Shown one piece after another: positions 19,834 to 27,779 of a DNA stretch of 64,000 nucleotides (within the stretch, counting starts at the first letter, position 1; the number at the start of each line of letters is the position of its first letter). Below the pieces are notes generated by a model. The model saw only the letters and a program-made list of their open reading frames with translations. It had not been told where the DNA came from and searched no databases. The position numbers and the translations under genes were made by a program. The stretch is from an uncultured Clostridia bacterium (GTDB lineage: Bacteria > Bacillota > Clostridia > UMGS1810): assembly GCA_934481345.1 (NCBI GenBank), contig CAKSPF010000005.1, positions 144,361 to 208,360 on the forward strand, written 5' to 3'.

Positions 19834-20298
19834 TTGTTTAAAAAAATCGTACTTATCATACTGTGCCTGGCATGCATGGCGTCCATAACGTATTTCTCAA
19901 GCCAGGACGCACAGGAGTCAACAAAACTCAGCGAAAATGTTACCGAAAAAATAATTTCGCAGTCAAAGCAATATCAAAAGCTGGACTCCGCCGAACAGAA
20001 GAAAGCGGTAAAAAAAGAAAATGACAAAGTGAGAAATCTCGCGCACTTTTCTTTGTTTTTGGTACTTGGTATTCTCGTATATTCGGCACTTAACGAATTT
20101 TTCACGGCGAAAACAATATTGATTGCACTGGCTTTTTGCATCTTGTATGCATTGTTTGATGAAACGTATCAAAAACTGCTGAATAACGGCAGAGCCTTTG
20201 AATGGGCCGATATTTTAAAAGACAGTCTTGGCTCGGTAACCGGCATAGCACTTGTATTTGTCAAAAATCTTGCAGTCAAAAAATTTATATATCGCTAA
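19834..20298 (+). CDS. VanZ-like membrane protein
   Basis: Small integral membrane protein of the VanZ-like family. Signature points: FSSQDAQES after the first transmembrane helix, RNLAHFSLFLVLG in helix 2, and DETYQKLLNNGRAFEWADILKDSLGSVTG. VanZ itself lowers susceptibility to teicoplanin by an unclear mechanism; most relatives are not in resistance operons and neither is this one. I start it at the TTG at 19834, which has GGAGGT 6-7 bp upstream; an ATG at 19804 overlaps mscS but lacks a ribosome site. Probably co-transcribed with mscS. Confidence 0.8.
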   Translation: MFKKIVLIILCLACMASITYFSSQDAQESTKLSENVTEKIISQSKQYQKLDSAEQKKAVKKENDKVRNLAHFSLFLVLGILVYSALNEFFTAKTILIALAFCILYALFDETYQKLLNNGRAFEWADILKDSLGSVTGIALVFVKNLAVKKFIYR

Positions 20299-20306
20299 AC
20301 GGTTAT

Positions 20307-20339
20307 AAAAAAAGATGGGGTTTTGCCCCATCTTTTTTT
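20307..20339. terminator. Bidirectional terminator
   Basis: A7-GATGGGG, 5-nt loop, CCCCATC-T7. It serves the VanZ-like gene on the plus strand and the receiver-SLH gene, which stops at 20348, on the minus strand. Confidence 0.92.
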
Positions 20340-20347
20340 GAGTGATA

Positions 20348-21004
20348 CTATTTATTTAATTCAACTGCGCGGCTGAGCAAAACGGCTGTTTCGGCTCTTG
20401 TAACATTACTGTCGGTATAGAGTTTACCGCCGTAGCCAACTGCGAGTTTTGAATTAACAGCGTATGCGATATACTTTCTGTTATCGTCTTTTATGGTTTC
20501 TCCGTCTGAGAATTTTTGATTTATTACATTTTCATCAACAGATGAAATATCAGCACCGAGCGCCTTTACAAGTGCGGTTATAATATCTTCGCGCTTTGCC
20601 GCCGTGGGCTGCGTATTCGTTTCGTCATAGTTGAACAGTCTTTTCAGAAGAAGTGAAAGCTGCTCGTATGTAACAGAATCATCTGCACCGAATTTACCGT
20701 CGCCGTACTCATATGACTGATATACTTTATCTTCATGGTTTGTTATAAAAATAATATATGCGTCTTCTTTTCTTTTCTGAATTTGTTCGGCAAGTTCAAA
20801 TCCGTTTATTTCCGGCATATCAATATCTAAGAAAACTGCATCTGCAATTTGTGAATCCCATTTTTTAATCAATTCCCTGCCATTATCAAATATGCATATT
20901 TCACAAGTTCTTTTGTTTATAGTAATTTTTTTGATTTCTTGTTTTATTTTTTGTGCAAAATCAATATTATCATCACATATATAAAATATTAAGTTGTTTT
21001 TCAT
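20348..21004 (-). CDS. Chimera: response-regulator receiver domain fused to SLH repeats
   Basis: 218 aa from the ATG at 21004 (AAGGAG site). Residues 1-100 are a receiver domain of the LytTR/AgrA type: acidic pair Asp11-Asp12 in ICDDN, phosphoacceptor Asp60 in VFLDIDMP, Thr88 in FITNHED, and VYQSYEY, where relatives continue with a PFRFIRK-like segment. Here it switches at residue 100/101 (about 20704) to GDGKFGADDSVTYEQL, then FSDGETIKDDNRKYIAYAV and SNVTRAETAVLLSRAVEL, which are S-layer homology repeats. The LytTR DNA-binding domain is missing. Receiver domains work in the cytosol and SLH repeats outside the cell, and there is no signal peptide or membrane segment, so the protein as encoded makes little functional sense. 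A recombination product or an assembly join are both possible. Confidence 0.75.
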   Translation of the reverse strand: MKNNLIFYICDDNIDFAQKIKQEIKKITINKRTCEICIFDNGRELIKKWDSQIADAVFLDIDMPEINGFELAEQIQKRKEDAYIIFITNHEDKVYQSYEYGDGKFGADDSVTYEQLSLLLKRLFNYDETNTQPTAAKREDIITALVKALGADISSVDENVINQKFSDGETIKDDNRKYIAYAVNSKLAVGYGGKLYTDSNVTRAETAVLLSRAVELNK

Positions 21005-21143
21005 ATTTGTTCTCCTTGACAATATAAATATTAACTAAATCAGTTGCTCATTGAAATTACATATTTATCATATCACATTTTTAACATTTAGTAAATGGTT
21101 TTTGGCGAATTTTGTAAAATAATGTAAAATATTACTTAATATC

Positions 21144-21179
21144 AAAAAAACTCGGAACAAGCAAAGCTTATTCCGAGTT
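21144..21179 (-). terminator. Terminator after tRNA-Gly
   Basis: AACTCGGAA / TTCCGAGTT stem with an internal AAGC/GCTT helix, then T7 on the minus strand, immediately after the tRNA 3' end. The gap 21023-21143 upstream of the chimera gene shows no clear promoter. Confidence 0.85.
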
Positions 21180-21254
21180 TGGAGCGGAAGACGAGATTCG
21201 AACTCGCGACGTTCACCTTGGCAAGGTGACGCTCTACCACTGAGCCACTCCCGC
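21180..21254 (-). tRNA. tRNA-Gly (GCC)
   Basis: Complete cloverleaf on the minus strand: acceptor GCGGGAG pairing with CTTCCGC, D-arm GCTC..GAGC, anticodon stem TCACC/GGTGA with loop TTGCCAA (anticodon GCC), and T-loop TTCGAAT. The CCA end is encoded (21180-21182). Confidence 0.97.
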
Positions 21255-21333
21255 GCACATATATTGTAAACCTGCAACAGTACAAAACATGCACAGTGCA
21301 GGATTACTTTAATACTTCATCAACTGCATAAGT

Positions 21334-21362
21334 ATTATATCAAAATATATGCTTTTTGTCAA
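21334..21362 (-). promoter_or_regulatory. Promoter of tRNA-Gly
   Basis: Perfect consensus: TTGACA, 17-bp spacer, TATAAT. The leader before the tRNA is about 70 nt and contains a CCTGCA/TGCAGG inverted repeat (21270-21302). Confidence 0.88.
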
Positions 21363-21386
21363 TACATAAATTCCAAAAAATTTATA

Positions 21387-22295
21387 TTACCGCAGCTTTT
21401 TATACACTGCCTGCACATAATTTATATGTTCAAACGCTTTCATGCCGGTATTTTTGATTATCTGTTTCTGAATGTCTGCAGGTTCGAGAATTTCATATGC
21501 CAAAAATCCGTAATCGGACAGCATCATTTCCATACTCACGCCGTCAAAACTGGATTTCATTTCTTCTCCGCCGCCTTTTGCCATTTCAATCATATTTCGC
21601 ACTCTCGGTTCTTCTGACAGAAACAGTCCGGCATCTGCATAATCAAACAGCAGTGTGCTGCCGTCCGACATTATCTCAGATAAAGAGCGAAGCATATTTT
21701 CTATTTCGTCCCTATACAGGTAATAGCTCACTCCGAGCCAGGAGAAAAACGTCTTTTTGGTTTTATCAAATCCGTATTTTTCCAATTCTTCTTTTAAATT
21801 ATCTTTTGTGAAATCAACACCGACGAAAACAAGGTTTTGCGGAACGGTCCACCCTGCTCTTGCAATCCGCAAAACCTTATCGCTTTGAGTTGCCGGGTGA
21901 TCCACTTCATATATTTTATGTTTTTCTGCAATTTCTGATTTGCGAAACGCAAATGTATCAAGCCCTGCGCCGAGGATTACATACTGTTCTGTACCCGTTT
22001 GAAATGCCGTTTCGAGTGCGCTTTCGCAGTATGCGGCTCTGCACAGCGGCGTGGGAGCTATATGTGTATTTACGAGATAGCGGAGAGCCTCTTTATCACT
22101 TTTGAACCCGTTCTTTTTTTCGGGTGCGAAAAAGTCAATTCCGTTGAGAATATAGCTTGAAATCATATTATATTCTTCATTGCTCATCAGCTTTCTTGCC
22201 ATGAAATCATTAAAAACGGGGTATTCTTCATTTTCGGCATGAAACGCCCTGCCGAAAGCAGACATCAGAGCAGTTATACTTGCCTTATTTTCCAA
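21387..22295 (-). CDS. Class I SAM-dependent methyltransferase (leucine carboxyl methyltransferase-like family)
   Basis: 302 aa, start codon TTG with AAGGAG 11 bp upstream. The motif YVILGAGLDTFAFR is the SAM-binding loop of the Ppm1/TcmP-type O-methyltransferase family. It is followed by the acidic strand IYEVDHPATQSDK, then FVGVDFTKDNL and FFSWLGVSYYL, all typical of this family. Substrate unknown. It stands alone; neighbours give no functional hint. Confidence 0.85.
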   Translation of the reverse strand: MENKASITALMSAFGRAFHAENEEYPVFNDFMARKLMSNEEYNMISSYILNGIDFFAPEKKNGFKSDKEALRYLVNTHIAPTPLCRAAYCESALETAFQTGTEQYVILGAGLDTFAFRKSEIAEKHKIYEVDHPATQSDKVLRIARAGWTVPQNLVFVGVDFTKDNLKEELEKYGFDKTKKTFFSWLGVSYYLYRDEIENMLRSLSEIMSDGSTLLFDYADAGLFLSEEPRVRNMIEMAKGGGEEMKSSFDGVSMEMMLSDYGFLAYEILEPADIQKQIIKNTGMKAFEHINYVQAVYKKLR

Positions 22296-22380
22296 TCGGA
22301 CTCACTCCTTACAATTTTTGCTAATGTATATATTACACACGCGCCGCAAAAATCCTTTTTCGGAGTGAAAATTTTGTTTA

Positions 22381-22420
22381 AAATGCAAAACAGCCGCCAA
22401 ACGGCGGCTGTTTTGCAAAA
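22381..22420. terminator. Terminator of the fucO-like gene
   Basis: 15-bp perfect stem TGCAAAACAGCCGCC / GGCGGCTGTTTTGCA with a 4-nt loop and A/T tracts on both sides, 8 bp past the stop codon. Confidence 0.9.
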
Positions 22421-22428
22421 AATACTTA

Positions 22429-23577
22429 TTAAAGCAAAGATTTATAAAGTTCGGAAATCTCTTCAACGCTTGTATCGCGCGGATTGCCGGGTCTGCATGC
22501 ATCATCATATGCGGACTGTGCCAAAAATCCGATGTCTTCGGGTTTAACAATATCCTTGAGGTTTTCCGGAATACCAACGTCTTTGGAAAGCTTTTTAACT
22601 GCGTCGATTGCAGCTTTTCTGTATTCGTCCGTTGACATGTTTTCCGTGCCCTCTACGCCCATAGCAGCAGCGATATATTTATATTTATCGCCGGTAGCGG
22701 GTGCGTTATATTCCATTACTGTAGGAAGTATAATAGCATTAGCCACGCCGTGAGGAGTGTTATAAAGTGCGCCGAGCGGATGTGCCATTGAATGAACTAT
22801 TCCCAGACCTACATTTGAAAATCCCATACCGGCAACATACTGTCCGAGAGCCATTCCTTCCCTGCCCTCAGGTGTGTTTTCAACTGCGCCGCGGAGGTGT
22901 TTGGAAATAATCTCTATAGCCTTTAAGTGGAACATATCGGAAAGTTCCCATGCGCCCTTTGTTATATAACCTTCAATTGCATGTGTGAGAGCGTCCATAC
23001 CCGTTGCGGCGGTAAGGCCCTTCGGCATGCTTGACATCATATCCGGGTCAACGACAGCAACAACCGGAATGTCGTGAACGTCTACACAAACCATTTTACG
23101 GCTCTTTTCTTCATCTGTTATTACATAGTTAATTGTTACCTCAGCGGCAGTTCCTGCCGTTGTGGGCACTGCTATTATCGGAACAGCAGGTTTCTTTGTA
23201 GGAGCTACGCCTTCGAGGCTTCTTACATCGGCAAATTCCGGGTTATTGATAATAATACCCACAGCCTTTGCAGTATCCATTGCAGAGCCGCCGCCGATTG
23301 CGATAATGCCGTCTGCTCCTGCCTTTTTAAACTCATCAACACCCTCTTTAACATTTGTTATTGTCGGGTTTGCCTGAATTTTGGAGAATACCGAATACTC
23401 AATACCGGCTGCATCCAAAATATCCGTAACCTTTTTGGAAACTCCGAATTTGATAAGATCCGGGTCTGTTGCTACAAAAATTTTCTTAAAGCCTCTTGCC
23501 TTAACCTCATCAGGAATAACGTTTATTGCTCCTGCGCCGTGATATGAGGTTTCATTAAGTACAAATCTGTTTGCCAT
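22429..23577 (-). CDS. fucO: Lactaldehyde reductase-like iron alcohol dehydrogenase
   Basis: Closely resembles FucO, the NADH-dependent L-1,2-propanediol oxidoreductase that reduces lactaldehyde during anaerobic fucose or rhamnose breakdown. Signature stretches: IIAIGGGSAMDTAKAVGIII, NNPEFADVRSLEGVAPTKKP, TTAGTAAEVTINYVITDEEK, TGMDALTHAIEGYI, and VHSMAHPLGALYNTPHG with the Fe(II)-binding histidines. I start at MANRFVLNET (ATG 23577, AAGGAG 9 bp upstream; 382 aa), the normal FucO N-terminus. No fucose or rhamnose genes are next to it, so the physiological aldehyde is inferred from similarity only. It has a perfect consensus promoter. Confidence 0.88.
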   Translation of the reverse strand: MANRFVLNETSYHGAGAINVIPDEVKARGFKKIFVATDPDLIKFGVSKKVTDILDAAGIEYSVFSKIQANPTITNVKEGVDEFKKAGADGIIAIGGGSAMDTAKAVGIIINNPEFADVRSLEGVAPTKKPAVPIIAVPTTAGTAAEVTINYVITDEEKSRKMVCVDVHDIPVVAVVDPDMMSSMPKGLTAATGMDALTHAIEGYITKGAWELSDMFHLKAIEIISKHLRGAVENTPEGREGMALGQYVAGMGFSNVGLGIVHSMAHPLGALYNTPHGVANAIILPTVMEYNAPATGDKYKYIAAAMGVEGTENMSTDEYRKAAIDAVKKLSKDVGIPENLKDIVKPEDIGFLAQSAYDDACRPGNPRDTSVEEISELYKSLL

Positions 23578-23639
23578 TTTCTGCATCTCCTTAATAAGTT
23601 TATTCTTGTGATTATCCAAGCCGCCTATCCATTGACTTC

Positions 23640-23668
23640 ATTATAAATTTATTTTATCGCTTTGTCAA
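23640..23668 (-). promoter_or_regulatory. Promoter of the fucO-like gene
   Basis: TTGACA, 17-bp spacer, TATAAT on the minus strand: full consensus, so probably strong unless repressed. Confidence 0.88.
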
Positions 23669-23698
23669 TAACATTTATTTACAAATTTATTAAACAAA

Positions 23699-23726
23699 TT
23701 GACTAAAAAAGCAACTGTGCTATACT
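23699..23726 (+). promoter_or_regulatory. Promoter of the GNAT gene
   Basis: TTGACT, 16-bp spacer, TATACT on the plus strand, divergent from the fucO-like promoter. Confidence 0.7.
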
Positions 23727-23769
23727 GTTTTTCAAACAAAAAAATTGCATGAAGCGAAGGAAATTTATA

Positions 23770-24261
23770 ATGAACATTACAGTAAGGAAATATGACAAAG
23801 CAGATATTGCCGAAATGGCGGATATATGGAATGAAGTTGTGGCAGATGGTATTGCATTTCCGCAGGAAGAATTTCTTACGGAAGAAACTGCAGAAAGCTT
23901 TTTTGCATCGCAAAGCTACTGCGGAGTAGCGCAGGAAAAAGCCGGCGGTAAAATCCTCGGTATGTATATTCTGCACCCGAACAACGTAGGAAGATGCGGC
24001 CACATATGCAATGCGAGCTATGCCGTTTCATCAGAAAGCCGCGGCATGCACATAGGAGAAAAGCTTGTGCTTGATTGTATAGACCGGGCGCACAATATCG
24101 GTTTTAAGGTTTTGCAGTTTAATGCAGTTGTAGCAACGAATATCCACGCAAGGCATCTGTATGAACGGATAGGATTCAAACAGCTCGGCACAATTCCGGG
24201 CGGTTTTCGCATGAAAGACGGCAGTTATGAAGATATATGTCCGTATTATATCAAGGTATAA
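23770..24261 (+). CDS. GNAT-family N-acetyltransferase
   Basis: 163 aa acetyl-CoA-dependent acyltransferase. The GNAT core is visible: GKILGMYILHPNNVGRCGHICNASYAV (strand 4), SRGMHIGEKLVLDCIDRA (acetyl-CoA pyrophosphate loop, RGxxxG-like), and LQFNAVVATNIHARHLYERIGFK. The pattern is close to the phosphinothricin/amino-acid acetyltransferase type, but the substrate cannot be read from sequence. I start at MNITVRKY (23770), which has AAGGA upstream, not at an earlier ATG that overlaps that site. Confidence 0.85.
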   Translation: MNITVRKYDKADIAEMADIWNEVVADGIAFPQEEFLTEETAESFFASQSYCGVAQEKAGGKILGMYILHPNNVGRCGHICNASYAVSSESRGMHIGEKLVLDCIDRAHNIGFKVLQFNAVVATNIHARHLYERIGFKQLGTIPGGFRMKDGSYEDICPYYIKV

Positions 24262-24339
24262 ATACATTTTTTATAAAGCTCTTTTTTTACAATTATTTAT
24301 GAATTTTTTGTAAATTCTACACAAACAATTATAAAACAA

Positions 24340-24368
24340 TTGTAAATTTTATATTTATATGTTATACT
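24340..24368 (+). promoter_or_regulatory. Promoter of the fumarase alpha gene
   Basis: TTGTAA, 17-bp spacer, TATACT, about 25 bp before the ribosome site. Confidence 0.65.
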
Positions 24369-24402
24369 ATATACACTACAAAACATATTGCAGGAGAAAC
24401 AC

Positions 24403-25245
24403 ATGAGAATAATAAATTCACAATTAATAACAGACGAGGTTAAAAAGCTTTGTATGGAAGCAAACTATTATCTTCCCTGCGACATCAGAGAAGCATTGAA
24501 AAACGCTGAACAGTCCGAAAAATCCGAAACCGGCAAAGACATTTTACAAAAAATAACCGAAAACTATCAAATAGCGGAGAAAAAGAGAGTGCCGATATGT
24601 CAGGACACGGGAATGGCGGTATTTTTTATAGAAATAGGCAAAGACGTACATATCGAAGGTTTAAACCTGACAGAAGCGGTTAATCTCGGTGTAAAAAACG
24701 GATACGGCGACGGTTATCTTAGAAAATCAATTGTAAGCGACCCGCTTTTCCGCAAAAATACGCAGGACAACACGCCTGCTGTTATACATTATGAATTTAC
24801 TGACGGTGATAAGGTTAAAATAACCATAGCACCGAAGGGCTTCGGCAGCGAGAATATGAGTGCCGTCAAAATGTTTTCTCCGTCTGCCGGTGCATACGGC
24901 ATAAAAGAATTTGTAGTTGAAACGGTAAACAAAGCAGGAAGCAACCCCTGCCCTCCGATTGTAGTCGGAGTAGGCATAGGCGGAAATTTTGAAAGCTGTG
25001 CAATGCTTGCAAAAAAAGCGCTTACCAGAAGCATTATGACGGATAATCCGAATCCGTATTATGCAAAACTGGAAAAAGAGCTTCTTGAAAAAATAAACAA
25101 GCTCGGCATAGGTCCGCAGGGCTTCGGCGGTACGACTACCGCACTCGGTGTCAATATTGAAACCGCCCCTACTCACATTGCAGGCATGCCGTGTGCAGTA
25201 AACATAAGCTGCCATGTCACAAGACATAAAACCGTTGTCATATGA
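24403..25245 (+). CDS. Class I fumarate hydratase, alpha (N-terminal) subunit
   Basis: 280 aa from the ATG at 24403 (AGGAG site). Two-subunit class I fumarases/tartrate dehydratases hold a labile [4Fe-4S] cluster in the alpha chain. The three expected cysteine contexts are present: VPICQDTGMAVFF, SNPCPPIVVGVGIGG and GNFESCAMLAKKAL, plus the tail GGTTTALGVNIETAPTHIAGMP. It converts fumarate and malate if paired with a beta chain. The beta subunit gene normally lies directly downstream, but here the next gene is hpf, so the partner must be elsewhere or absent. TtdA (tartrate) is an alternative identity. Confidence 0.88.
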   Translation: MRIINSQLITDEVKKLCMEANYYLPCDIREALKNAEQSEKSETGKDILQKITENYQIAEKKRVPICQDTGMAVFFIEIGKDVHIEGLNLTEAVNLGVKNGYGDGYLRKSIVSDPLFRKNTQDNTPAVIHYEFTDGDKVKITIAPKGFGSENMSAVKMFSPSAGAYGIKEFVVETVNKAGSNPCPPIVVGVGIGGNFESCAMLAKKALTRSIMTDNPNPYYAKLEKELLEKINKLGIGPQGFGGTTTALGVNIETAPTHIAGMPCAVNISCHVTRHKTVVI

Positions 25246-25306
25246 TTTTCAAATTATATACCGCAAGGTTATATAATACACAATTTTAAAGAAAGAGGGT
25301 TTTAGC

Positions 25307-25831
25307 ATGAAATTCAAAATTACAGGAAGAAAAATCGACGTTACAGAAGGACTTAAGGAATACACCACGAGCAAGCTTTCCAAGCTGGATAAGTATTTCG
25401 GAGCTGAAGCCGAGGCAAACGTTACCCTATCCGTCCAAAAGGACAATCATATCATAGAAGTTACCATTCACTACAACGGTATGATTTACCGTGCCGAAGT
25501 ATCTGACACAGACATGTATGCATCTATCGACAGAGTTGAAGATGTGCTCGAAAGACAGATACGCAAGCAGAAAACCAGGCTTGAAAAACAGCTTAAATCC
25601 GGTGCATTTAATGATGTAGTGGACTTTGGTGATGTAGAAGAAGAAAAGGAATTTAAAATTGTAAAGACAAAGAAATATGAAAACAAACCGATGAGCGTTG
25701 AAGAGGCTATTTTGCAAATGAACCTTTTGGGACATGCGTTTTATATTTTCAACAACTCCGACACAATGGACAAAAACGTTGTATACAAAAGAAAAGACGG
25801 CAATTACGGTCTTATTGAGCTTGAAAGATAA
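25307..25831 (+). CDS. hpf: Ribosome hibernation-promoting factor, long form
   Basis: 174 aa. N-terminal S30AE domain (MKFKITGRKIDVTEGLKEYTTSKLSKLDKYF) binds in the 30S decoding region. The C-terminal domain (MSVEEAILQMNLLGHAFYIFNNSDT, then VVYKRKDGNYGLIEL) drives 100S ribosome dimerisation. The length marks the long HPF of Firmicutes. A TATAAT-like -10 lies in the short gap after the fumarase gene, but its -35 is weak. Confidence 0.96.
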   Translation: MKFKITGRKIDVTEGLKEYTTSKLSKLDKYFGAEAEANVTLSVQKDNHIIEVTIHYNGMIYRAEVSDTDMYASIDRVEDVLERQIRKQKTRLEKQLKSGAFNDVVDFGDVEEEKEFKIVKTKKYENKPMSVEEAILQMNLLGHAFYIFNNSDTMDKNVVYKRKDGNYGLIELER

Positions 25832-25850
25832 ATTTAATTAAAATGAATTG

Positions 25851-25884
25851 ACAGGAGGCATACAAAATTATGCCTCCTGTTTTT
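25851..25884. terminator. Terminator of hpf
   Basis: 12-bp stem ACAGGAGGCATA / TATGCCTCCTGT with a 6-nt loop and TTTT, 20 bp past the stop. On the other strand it follows a small reading frame that ends at 25883. Confidence 0.88.
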
Positions 25885-26047
25885 ATGCATTAAGCTGTTT
25901 GATGCAGGTTATTACAAGATTGTATTCACGTTCTGTTTCGCAATACAGTTTTCTTCCGCCTTCAATATCGCCCGAACGCAATATTTCTGTGATTTCCGAG
26001 CTGATTTTATATAAATTTTCAAATCCAAGATTTATACTTACAAACAA
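25883..26047 (-). pseudogene. Short coding-like remnant (about 54 codons)
   Basis: Open minus-strand frame from a TTG at 26047 to TAA at 25883. It encodes a plausible helical, charged peptide with LGFENLYKISSEITEILRSG early and ETEREYNLVITCIKQLNA at its end. No ribosome site precedes it and its presumed N-terminal part is missing. It may be the C-terminal stub of a regulator or an uncharacterised small protein. No family assigned. Confidence 0.35.
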
Positions 26048-26054
26048 TTATATC

Positions 26055-26076
26055 ATTGACAAATATAACTGTCAAT
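26055..26076. promoter_or_regulatory. Palindrome before the cupin gene, candidate operator
   Basis: ATTGACA, 8-bp spacer, TGTCAAT, ending just before the AAGGAGG of the cupin gene. Its placement suits a repressor or a leader hairpin controlling the cupin-dehydrogenase pair. Confidence 0.4.
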
Positions 26077-26091
26077 AAGGAGGCATACTAT

Positions 26092-26526
26092 ATGGAACAG
26101 AAAAAACAAGCAGACGGCAACTGCCGCGGCGGCATATTCGGCATGGGAGAACCAAACACCGCCTATGCAAAATATTTTATCGGTAACAGTTATCTAAAAC
26201 CGCTTACCGATCCCGCAAAAACGGTATTTGCCGCAAATGTTACTTTTGAACCGGGATGCCGTAACAACTGGCACATACATCAGGCATCCGAAGGCGGCGG
26301 TCAGATTCTTTTGTGTATAGACGGAGAAGGCTGGTATCAGGAGGAAGGCAAGCCGCCGCAGAGTCTTAAAGCCGGCGATACAGTCACCATACCGGCAGGT
26401 GTAAAACACTGGCACGGCGCAAAAGCCAACAGCTGGTTTTCTCATATAGCTGTGGAATGTCCCGGTAAGGATACGTCCACACAATGGCTTGAAGCCGTAA
26501 CAGATGAGCAATATCCAAAAAATTAA
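26092..26526 (+). CDS. Cupin-domain protein
   Basis: 144 aa single-domain beta-barrel protein. The metal-binding cupin motif 1 reads NNWHIHQASEGGGQILLCIDG and motif 2 reads AGDTVTIPAGVKHWHGA, giving His-x-His and His ligands. This shape is shared by small cupins next to carboxymuconolactone decarboxylases and by cupin mandelonitrile lyases; the reaction here is unknown. Start at 26092 with a perfect AAGGAGG; an in-frame upstream ATG lies inside the palindrome. It is 15 bp before an alcohol dehydrogenase gene, so the two probably form an operon for handling a carbonyl compound (inference). Confidence 0.82.
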   Translation: MEQKKQADGNCRGGIFGMGEPNTAYAKYFIGNSYLKPLTDPAKTVFAANVTFEPGCRNNWHIHQASEGGGQILLCIDGEGWYQEEGKPPQSLKAGDTVTIPAGVKHWHGAKANSWFSHIAVECPGKDTSTQWLEAVTDEQYPKN

Positions 26527-26541
26527 ACGGAGGTTTTAAAA

Positions 26542-27705
26542 ATGAAATTTGATTTTACCTACTACAATCCTACAAAGATTTATTTTGGAAAAAACTCGCT
26601 TGATAATCTTTCGGGTGAGCTTAGTAACTACGGAAAAACCGTTCTTTTGATGTATGGCAAAGGTTCTGTTAAAAAAAGCGGCCTGTATGATAAAATAACA
26701 GAAATTTTAAAAAACGCGGACAAAACCGTTGTAGAGCTTTCGGGCATAAAATCAAATCCGTCATACAGTCAGCTTCTTGAAGGCGCAAAGCTTGTAAAGG
26801 AAAACAATGTTGACTTGATTTTGGCTGTGGGCGGAGGCTCTGTAATTGACTGTGCAAAGGGCATTTCCGTTTCCGCATACTGTGAAAGCGATCCATGGCA
26901 GAAATACTGGGTAGATTTTGCTGATATTGATAACAAAATTGTTCCTGTCGGTTCTGTTCTCACAATGGCAGGCACAGGCTCCGAGATGAACGGCGGCTCG
27001 GTTATAACCAACGAAGAAGCAAAGCTTAAAAACGGAAGAGTTTTTCCGTCTGAAGTGAATCCGAAATTCTCGATTTTAAATCCGGAGTACACTTATACCG
27101 TTCCGAAATATCAAATGGCAAGCGGAATATTTGATACAATGTCACACTTAATGGAACAGTATTTTTCCGGTGAAGACGATAACACAACAGACTATGTTCT
27201 GGAGGGGATTATGCGCTCGCTTATACACAGCGCTAAAGCAGCTATAAAAAATCCGCAGGACTATGAAGCAAGAAGTAATATAATGTGGAGTGCAACCATC
27301 GGGCTTAATACGATAACCGGTCTTTCAAAACAGCAGGACTGGGAGGTTCACATGATTGAGCACCAGGTGGGCGCTTATACGGACTGTGCACACGGCGCAG
27401 GTCTTGCTGCGATTTCCGTCCCCTATTACAAGTATATATGCTCTTTCGGCATTGACAAATTCGTAAGATTTGCAAAAAATGTATGGAGTATAAACACCGA
27501 TGGAATGGACAAAAATGCCGCAGCGGCTGCCGGTATAGAAAAGCTCAGAGAATTTATAGTGGAAATCGGTATGCCTCTGACACTAAGAGAGCTCGGCGCT
27601 ACCGAGGATATGCTTCCGCTCATAGCGAAATCCACAGTTCCGGGCGGCGGATATAAACAAATGACCGACAAAGACATTCTTAATGTATTAAAAGAATGCT
27701 ATTAA
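26542..27705 (+). CDS. Iron-containing alcohol dehydrogenase (butanol-dehydrogenase-like)
   Basis: 387 aa NAD(P)H-dependent aldehyde reductase of the BdhA/YqhD branch. The N-terminus MKFDFTYYNPTKIYFGKNSL is typical. The dinucleotide site is ILAVGGGSVIDCAKGIS, and metal-site histidines lie in the FDTMSHLMEQYFSG, VHMIEHQVGAYTDCAHGAGLA region. It differs clearly from the FucO-like enzyme at 22429-23577. Preceded by GGAGG and the cupin gene; followed by a terminator. Confidence 0.9.
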   Translation: MKFDFTYYNPTKIYFGKNSLDNLSGELSNYGKTVLLMYGKGSVKKSGLYDKITEILKNADKTVVELSGIKSNPSYSQLLEGAKLVKENNVDLILAVGGGSVIDCAKGISVSAYCESDPWQKYWVDFADIDNKIVPVGSVLTMAGTGSEMNGGSVITNEEAKLKNGRVFPSEVNPKFSILNPEYTYTVPKYQMASGIFDTMSHLMEQYFSGEDDNTTDYVLEGIMRSLIHSAKAAIKNPQDYEARSNIMWSATIGLNTITGLSKQQDWEVHMIEHQVGAYTDCAHGAGLAAISVPYYKYICSFGIDKFVRFAKNVWSINTDGMDKNAAAAAGIEKLREFIVEIGMPLTLRELGATEDMLPLIAKSTVPGGGYKQMTDKDILNVLKECY

Positions 27706-27730
27706 AAATACGAATTTTCACAGCATAAAA

Positions 27731-27757
27731 ATCCCCGGCTAAACTTTAGCCGGGGAT
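27731..27757. terminator. Shared terminator
   Basis: 13-bp perfect stem ATCCCCGGCTAAA / TTTAGCCGGGGAT with a 1-nt centre. The T-run is on the minus strand, so it best serves the lipoprotein gene, but it also follows the convergent dehydrogenase gene. Confidence 0.8.
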
Positions 27758-27779
27758 ACTTACTTATAAATTATACAAT

